Shown: piece by piece, positions 41,799 to 47,012 of the stretch
Numbering within the stretch: position 1 is the stretch's first letter
Layout: each line of letters opens with the position of its first letter
Origin: Mesobacillus maritimus
GTDB lineage: Bacteria > Bacillota > Bacilli > Bacillales > Cytobacillaceae
DNA: 47,012 bases
Assembly (NCBI RefSeq): GCF_019749255.1
Contig: NZ_JACWFH010000043.1
Location: 1 to 47,012, forward strand
Direction of reading: 5' to 3'
Position numbers and translations under genes: made by a program
Notes under the pieces: generated by a model
What the model saw: only the letters and a program-made list of their open reading frames with translations
Databases searched by the model: none
What the model was told of the DNA's origin: nothing

Positions 41799-41829
41799 TG
41801 CCTGCCCCTAGAATTAGGAGCAGGCATTC
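41799..41829 (-). terminator. Terminator of the UvrA-like gene
   Basis: ATGCCTGC-TCCTAATTCTAGGG-GCAGGCAT with an inner CCTA/TAGG pairing, followed by TTTTTG on the minus strand. Confidence 0.88.
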
Positions 41830-41835
41830 ATTCTA

Positions 41836-44076
41836 TTATATATACTGTGCTGTTACCGATTGCTCACAATTCTTTAGACCAGCTGGCGGACCTTCATATA
41901 AGATTTCTCCACCACCAGTACCACCGTCTGGTCCTAAATCGATAATCCAATCACTATTTCGAATAACATCTAGATTGTGTTCGATGACCATGACGGTATT
42001 GCCCTTTTCTACTAATTTTTCAATAATAAGTAAAATATTCGAGACATCAGAAAGATGCAAACCTGTTGTTGGTTCATCTAAAATATAGATATTGCCCTTC
42101 TTATTTAGCTCTTTTGCGAGTTTCAGTCGTTGACTTTCTCCACCAGATAAGGTATTTAGCGGTTGTCCTAAAGACAGATATCCAAGTCCAACGGTCGCCA
42201 TGCTTTTCAGTTGTCTCTGGACGTCTTTAGCTTCAAAAAACTCCACCGCCTCCGCGACAGACATCTCCATAATGTCGACAATATTTTTTCCCTTATAGAG
42301 AAATTGAAGCACTTCGTCTTTGTAACGGTTGCCTTTGCATTCGCTACATTCCATTTCCATTTTATCCATAAACGATAAATTAAGCTCAATCGTGCCTGTT
42401 CCTCCACATGTTTCACAGGCTCCTTTAGAGTTATAGCTGAATAACCCAGCTTCCACTTGGTTCGCATCAGCAAACGCTTTTCGAATCGAATTCATAATTC
42501 CTGAAAAAGTGGCCGGATTGGAACGGATGTTGCCGTTTACTGGGCTTTGGTCCATTCGAATGGCCTCTGGATACTCTTTCGCAAATACTTCATTTACAAG
42601 CGTACTTTTACCAGAACCTGCTACGCCAGTAATAACTGTAAATACACCCTTCGGTACACGTAAGCTGACATTTTTTAAATTATGCAAGCTACTTTTTTTA
42701 CTTTCCAAAAACTCATGAACTTTTCTGGGATTTGAATTGATTTCCATTTTCTTGGTTAAATACTGTGCAGTGAGGGTATCAGAAGACAATAGTCCCTGGT
42801 AACTTCCGCTAAACATAATCTCTCCACCATTAGCACCCGCATGTGGACCCACATCAATGATATGGTCAGCAATTTGGATTACATCTGGGTCATGCTCCAC
42901 GACTAGTATCGTATTCCCTTTATCACGCAACCGAACTAATAACTCATTTAACCGGTATACATCGCGGGGATGAAGACCGGTGCTTGGTTCATCAAATATG
43001 TACATTAATCCCGTCAAGTTGCTCGATAAGTATTTCACCATCTTAACCCTTTGCGACTCACCTCCTGATAAAGTTGGCGTCTCCCTTGTTAAGGTTAAAT
43101 AACTCAAGCCAATATCACAAAGATTTTTAACACGTTCTAGAATCCCAGCTACAATCGGTTTCGCACCTAGTTCATCGAATGTTTGAAGAACATTCTGGAG
43201 CTCATCCAGCTGCATCGCGGTCAGGTCATAAATGGAGTATCCCTTGATTTTAGAAGACATAACCTTCTCATTGTAGCGTGTCCCATCGCAGCTCGGGCAT
43301 GTCCCAGTTGTGGTAAACTCTTTAAGCTTCTTCTCAGCGGCTTTCGATGTATCTTTATCACGATTGACATTCTGGCGCATGAATTTTACAGCCAAGCCTT
43401 CGTAGGTGCTATTCATTTCTCCGCCTAGATAAGTGACAACGACTTTTTCCTCTTGGGCATAAACCAGCTTATCAAATTCTTCTTTTGTGTACTCTTTGAT
43501 TTTTTTATCTTTGTCGAAGAACCCAGATTCGGCGTATGCTTTCCATTGCCAAGTTCCTGGGCCAAACCCTGGGAGTAAAATCGCTCCTTCATTTAAGGAC
43601 TTTTCCTTATCTAGTGCAGCATCCAGGTTTAAGGTAATGGTTCTCCCTATCCCTTCACAATGTGGGCACATTCCAATCGGGTCATTGAAAGAATAAGCAT
43701 TACTATACCCAATCTGTGGTTGTGCAAAGCGGGAAAAGAGCAGTCGCAACAGAGAGTTAATATCTGTCGCCGTCCCAAGGGTCGATCTTGCATTTCCACC
43801 AAGCCGTTTCTGATCAACCACGATCGCGGTAGATAGATTATTCATTTCATCCGCTTCAGGTCGCTTGTATTTCGGCAGAAACTGGCGGGCAAAACTACTG
43901 AACGTCTCATTTAACTGACGTCCTGCTTCCTGAGCAATCGTATCAAACACAATGGATGATTTCCCTGAGCCAGATACCCCTGTAAAAATCGTAATCTTTC
44001 CCTTTGGAATTTCTACATGAATATTTTTCAGGTTGTTCTCTCTTCCGTTTACCACTTCAATAAATTCCTGTGTCAT
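41836..44076 (-). CDS. Short UvrA-like ABC ATPase (class II UvrA)
   Basis: 746 residues, about 200 shorter than housekeeping UvrA. Two ABC modules: Walker A GVSGSGKSS (about 33-41) and GVAGSGKST, two LSGGESQR signatures and two DEPSTGLH/DEPTTGLH Walker B sites. Zinc-type cysteine pairs CPHC, CPSC and CETC/CSEC are present. The region that binds UvrB appears missing, as in UvrA2/DrrC-type proteins linked to resistance to DNA-binding drugs. Cytoplasmic. Probably a second UvrA beside the uvrBA operon elsewhere. AAAGGAG lies upstream of the ATG. Confidence 0.9.
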   Translation of the reverse strand: MTQEFIEVVNGRENNLKNIHVEIPKGKITIFTGVSGSGKSSIVFDTIAQEAGRQLNETFSSFARQFLPKYKRPEADEMNNLSTAIVVDQKRLGGNARSTLGTATDINSLLRLLFSRFAQPQIGYSNAYSFNDPIGMCPHCEGIGRTITLNLDAALDKEKSLNEGAILLPGFGPGTWQWKAYAESGFFDKDKKIKEYTKEEFDKLVYAQEEKVVVTYLGGEMNSTYEGLAVKFMRQNVNRDKDTSKAAEKKLKEFTTTGTCPSCDGTRYNEKVMSSKIKGYSIYDLTAMQLDELQNVLQTFDELGAKPIVAGILERVKNLCDIGLSYLTLTRETPTLSGGESQRVKMVKYLSSNLTGLMYIFDEPSTGLHPRDVYRLNELLVRLRDKGNTILVVEHDPDVIQIADHIIDVGPHAGANGGEIMFSGSYQGLLSSDTLTAQYLTKKMEINSNPRKVHEFLESKKSSLHNLKNVSLRVPKGVFTVITGVAGSGKSTLVNEVFAKEYPEAIRMDQSPVNGNIRSNPATFSGIMNSIRKAFADANQVEAGLFSYNSKGACETCGGTGTIELNLSFMDKMEMECSECKGNRYKDEVLQFLYKGKNIVDIMEMSVAEAVEFFEAKDVQRQLKSMATVGLGYLSLGQPLNTLSGGESQRLKLAKELNKKGNIYILDEPTTGLHLSDVSNILLIIEKLVEKGNTVMVIEHNLDVIRNSDWIIDLGPDGGTGGGEILYEGPPAGLKNCEQSVTAQYI

Positions 44077-44283
44077 TCATTTTCATCTCCTTTTCAGAAA
44101 GAGTTTCGTTTTCCTGAGATGAGGATTTTGTCCCAGTTTTAGTTCTAGACTGCTTGAGAGCATAGAAGCTATATGTATAAAGAAGGAATGCTAAGATATA
44201 AAGATATTTCAAAACTCTTTCATTTTTTACCACCAAAAATTTAGTTTAATATACACCCTTTGAAAAAACCAGTTTAATTATGG

Positions 44284-44757
44284 TTATCCTTCATATGCTT
44301 GTTTTAAAGCCTCCATATCAATTTTCGTCTTCATTTTTTGGAGTGCCTTCATGACCCTTTCCGCTTTACTAGAGTCTTCATCACTCATCATTTCGTTAAG
44401 TGTAGCAGGAATCACTTGCCAAGATACGCCGAACTGATCTTTCAACCATCCACAAACTTGGGCTTTTTCATCTCCACCTTCAGAGAGTTTGTCCCAATAA
44501 TCATCCAACTCTTCCTGTGTTTCACAATGGATGATAAACGAGATGGCTTCGGTAAATTTATATTTTGGCCCTCCGTTTAAGCCTACAAATTTTTGTCCTT
44601 CTAATTCAAATTCAACAGTCATAACTTTTTCATTCCCATAGCGAGTAATCCTATTAATCTTTGAATTGTTAAAAATGGAGGTGTAAAACTTAGCAGCCTC
44701 TTCTGCTTCATGATCAAACCATAAATTTGTTGTGATTTTTTGTAGTTTATTTTGCAT
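44284..44757 (-). CDS. VOC family protein (PhnB-like)
   Basis: 157 residues starting MQNKLQKITTNLWFDHEAEEAAKFYTSIF (ATG 44757, AGGAG upstream). TVEFELEGQKFVGLNGGPKYKFTEAISFIIHCETQEELDDYWDKLSEGG and GWLKDQFGVSWQVIP are the PhnB/3-demethylubiquinone methyltransferase-like signature, a glyoxalase-superfamily fold. Enzymatic role unproven. Monocistronic. Confidence 0.9.
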   Translation of the reverse strand: MQNKLQKITTNLWFDHEAEEAAKFYTSIFNNSKINRITRYGNEKVMTVEFELEGQKFVGLNGGPKYKFTEAISFIIHCETQEELDDYWDKLSEGGDEKAQVCGWLKDQFGVSWQVIPATLNEMMSDEDSSKAERVMKALQKMKTKIDMEALKQAYEG

Positions 44758-45021
44758 ATTATCCACTCCTATCCAACCAGTATAACCATTTATCCCTCTT
44801 TACTAAAACTCTCTAACGTATGAAGGTTAGTTACATTCTTAGATAGCTCTTGACGATGAATCACCTTTTAGGCTACTTGTACCTCTTCTCTCCTTATCAT
44901 AATGTATTCAGATGAATTTTAAAGCACTTTCCAGGGTTCTGGTTAAGTCCTTACAATGGCTTGAAAATTAAAACTATTCTATACTTGTTTATAATACATA
45001 CTTTTAGGAGGTATAACTACG

Positions 45022-46815
45022 ATGGAAACCAAAATAAGCGAGAATTGGGACCTTGATTCCCTTTATAAAGGTGGAAAAGCGTCGACTAAATTAGAAGAGA
45101 CTATCTTACAGTTAAAGGATGAACTAGTAGTTTTACAGAAAGAATTACATACGTACAAAGGCTTAGAGGATGGGGGCGATTTAGTTGAATATTTGATAAA
45201 GGTACAAGAATACAAGCTTGCAGCTTTTGAACTAGATGAATTCTTAATCTGCTTATATTCCGTGAATGTTAACGATCCTGATGTATCTAAATTAATCGAG
45301 GAGAGTTCAACGCTAAAAGCAGGCTTGGAATCCTTGTTGATTGACGTTGATCAAGTGTTAGCCAACCTTTCGTATTCACAGTGGCATGCGCTAATGCAAC
45401 ACAAGGAAATACAAAAAGTTCAGTTCTATTTAGAAGAACGGAAACAAAGAGTGGCGAACAAACTGCCTCTTGAAATCGAAAAAATCATCAATGCGCTCTC
45501 TGTCAATGGATTTATTGGCTGGGAGGACCATTATGAGCAACTGATGGGCGAACTTCGCTTCACTGTTGAGAAGGACGGGGAATTAGAGGAAATGTCGATT
45601 GGGCAGGCGCTAAGCTATGCGGCTTTTTCAAGTAACCCCTCCATCCGGCAAAAAACTGGTCAAGTAGTCGTCAAGGGATTAGCCGAAAAAGCAGATTCTT
45701 TTGCCTCCATCCTCAATCGAATCATAGGTTTCCGATTGGATGTTTATAAACAACGTGGTTGGAACAATGTTTTAAAGGAATCGATGGAACAGAACCGGGT
45801 GAACGAAACTAGTGTACACGCCATGCTCTCGAGTATAAAAGAAAATAGAGAGATTGCACATACCTTTTATAAGCGGAAAGCACAAGTGATGAAGATTGAT
45901 AAGTTAGCTTGGTATGATACTGAAAGCCCTAGCTTCCATTCTAGTAAAATCATTCCCTATGACGAAGCCGCAAAGATTGTAATCAATCAATTCTATCAAT
46001 TCAGTGAAAAACTAGGGCAATTTGCTGAAAGAGCGTTTCATGAAGGCTGGATTGAAGCGGAGGATCGTAAAGGAAAAATGCATGGTGGGTTTTGTGCCTA
46101 CATGCCAATAAAAAAAGAAAGTCGAATCTTTTTAACCTATACCGGAAGTTACCAAGATATTGTCACGATTGCCCATGAACTTGGCCATGCTTACCATAAC
46201 TTTATCTTGCAGGATGAGCCAGCGTTCGCACAGGAAGTGAGTACTAGCATGGCTGAAACAGCTTCCACTTTTGCTGAAAATTTGGTATTAGATGCTGCCA
46301 TTGCACAGGCTCAAACCTTGGAAGAGAAATTATTTTTATTAGAAACCAAAATTTTAAATGGCTTGAAATATCAAGTCATGGTACCAGGGATGTTTGAGTT
46401 CGAACAAAAACTGTATGAACTAAGAAAACGAGGAAGTATCACTGCAGAAGACATTTCAGGTATTATGGCCAACATGTTCAAGGAATTTTATGGGGAGGCT
46501 TTAGCGGAAAATAATCCTTACCTTTGGATGACCATTCCTCAAATTTTTAGTACGGAACTAGCCTTTTACAATATCCCGTATACCATTGGGTATTTATTCA
46601 GTAACGGAATTTATGCGCAAGCAAAAGAGCAAGGCGAGTCATTCCTAGAACAATACGATTCCCTATTGCAGAACACAGGAAAAATGAATGTTGAAACATT
46701 AGCTGCAACGTATCTCAATCAAGACCTTGGCGAGAGGAAATTCTGGGATGCCTCCCTTCAACCAACTATTGAAGCAATTCATGAGTATCTTAGATTAACA
46801 GAAGAGTTCATTTAA
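45022..46815 (+). CDS. pepF: Oligoendopeptidase F (M3 family)
   Basis: 597 residues, the usual PepF length. Zinc motif HELGH at 385-389 (IAHELGHAYHNF), third ligand E412 in MAETAST, and the FGGxCAY-like HGGFCAYMP upstream of it. It degrades short peptides in the cytoplasm; the N-terminal helical domain (about 1-200) restricts access to oligopeptides. AGGAGG precedes the ATG by 9 nt. It is the last gene before the next rRNA operon. Confidence 0.95.
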   Translation: METKISENWDLDSLYKGGKASTKLEETILQLKDELVVLQKELHTYKGLEDGGDLVEYLIKVQEYKLAAFELDEFLICLYSVNVNDPDVSKLIEESSTLKAGLESLLIDVDQVLANLSYSQWHALMQHKEIQKVQFYLEERKQRVANKLPLEIEKIINALSVNGFIGWEDHYEQLMGELRFTVEKDGELEEMSIGQALSYAAFSSNPSIRQKTGQVVVKGLAEKADSFASILNRIIGFRLDVYKQRGWNNVLKESMEQNRVNETSVHAMLSSIKENREIAHTFYKRKAQVMKIDKLAWYDTESPSFHSSKIIPYDEAAKIVINQFYQFSEKLGQFAERAFHEGWIEAEDRKGKMHGGFCAYMPIKKESRIFLTYTGSYQDIVTIAHELGHAYHNFILQDEPAFAQEVSTSMAETASTFAENLVLDAAIAQAQTLEEKLFLLETKILNGLKYQVMVPGMFEFEQKLYELRKRGSITAEDISGIMANMFKEFYGEALAENNPYLWMTIPQIFSTELAFYNIPYTIGYLFSNGIYAQAKEQGESFLEQYDSLLQNTGKMNVETLAATYLNQDLGERKFWDASLQPTIEAIHEYLRLTEEFI

Positions 46816-46866
46816 TAGAAGGACGATTATCCCTAGGAGAGATTTAAGATTTTGCATATTTATTAT

Positions 46867-46899
46867 GAATAGCTTCCTTAACCCAAGAAGGCTATTCGT
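46867..46899 (+). terminator. pepF terminator
   Basis: GAATAGC-TTCCTT-AACCC-AAGAAG-GCTATTC, an imperfect hairpin followed by GTTATGTTT, about 55 nt after the pepF stop. Confidence 0.65.
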
Positions 46900-46950
46900 T
46901 ATGTTTGCACACGAGATTAAATAACAGTGATACTAAAAAAATAACATAAA

Positions 46951-46978
46951 AAAGAACAACCTTTAATCGGTTGTTCTT
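46951..46978 (-). terminator. Terminator of the upstream rRNA operon
   Basis: AAGAACAACC-GATTAAA-GGTTGTTCTT followed by TTTTATG on the minus strand, right behind the 5S gene. Confidence 0.9.
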
Positions 46979-46984
46979 CGTTTT

Positions 46985-47012
46985 GCCTGGCAACGTCCTA
47001 CTCTCACAGGGG
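46985..47012 (-). rRNA. 5S rRNA, 3' end (partial)
   Basis: On the minus strand CCCCTGTGAGAGTAGGACGTTGCCAGGC matches the conserved 5S 3' end of Bacillus (one or two differences). The gene is cut by the window end, and shows that another rRNA operon, also read leftwards, ends here. Confidence 0.93.

Overview
The window looks like chromosome of an aerobic, endospore-forming member of the Bacillaceae (Bacillus/Neobacillus-like). Pointers are the 16S 5' end, AT-rich DNA with strong AGGAGG ribosome binding sites, a tyrosyl T-box, a CwlJ-type cortex hydrolase behind a sigma-E-like -10, YhaM, and a yrk-type sulfur operon as in B. subtilis. It lies between two rRNA operons read leftwards: the 16S 5' end is at 1-222 and the 5S 3' end at 46985-47012. 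Most genes also run on the minus strand.

Layout. 223-700: rRNA leader with three tandem promoters. 757-2679: intracellular GH120 beta-xylosidase. 3036-4278: two adjacent genes, each broken by one in-frame TGA exactly where the redox cysteine is expected and each followed by a hairpin; read as selenoproteins they are a Sec-peroxiredoxin and a GrdB-like protein. 4461-7035: small proteins, a DUF421 membrane protein and an isolated S14 gene. 7162-12600: RidA, an MFS pump with divergent TetR regulator, a PadR/HAAS pair and a nucleotidyltransferase. 12804-13754: a PRPP-synthase paralogue with altered catalytic residues. 14205-17075: two unknown proteins, tRNA-Gln and a secreted M28 peptidase.

17346-21953 is a reactive-sulfur (persulfide) operon: TSUP permease, three TusA domains, four rhodanese domains, a rhodanese/metallo-beta-lactamase persulfide dioxygenase-like enzyme and a DsrE protein. 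Five TACC-N6-GGTA palindromes precede its transcription units, but no CsoR/CstR-family repressor gene lies in the window. 22085-23820 holds a small regulator/membrane-protein pair and an acetyltransferase. 23946-25401 has a pseudogene fragment, then a stable-RNA cluster (tRNA-Gln, tRNA-Ser, tRNA-Ala, an unidentified 246-nt stretch, tmRNA, tRNA-Ser).

25543-35700: an M20 hydrolase, a lipoprotein, YhaM, several small membrane proteins, a C45 peptidase-like protein and a TyrZ-type tyrosyl-tRNA synthetase under a T-box. 35971-41700: CwlJ, SodA with a divergent Fe-S-type regulator, a flavin monooxygenase/FMN reductase pair, and a 52-bp tandem repeat array whose every unit carries a hairpin. 41836-46815: a short UvrA-like ATPase, a VOC protein and oligoendopeptidase F. 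The most notable items are the selenoprotein pair, the operator set of the sulfur operon, the divergent PRPP synthase, the hairpin minisatellite and the unidentified stretch in the RNA cluster. Family names come from recognising sequence, not from database searches.
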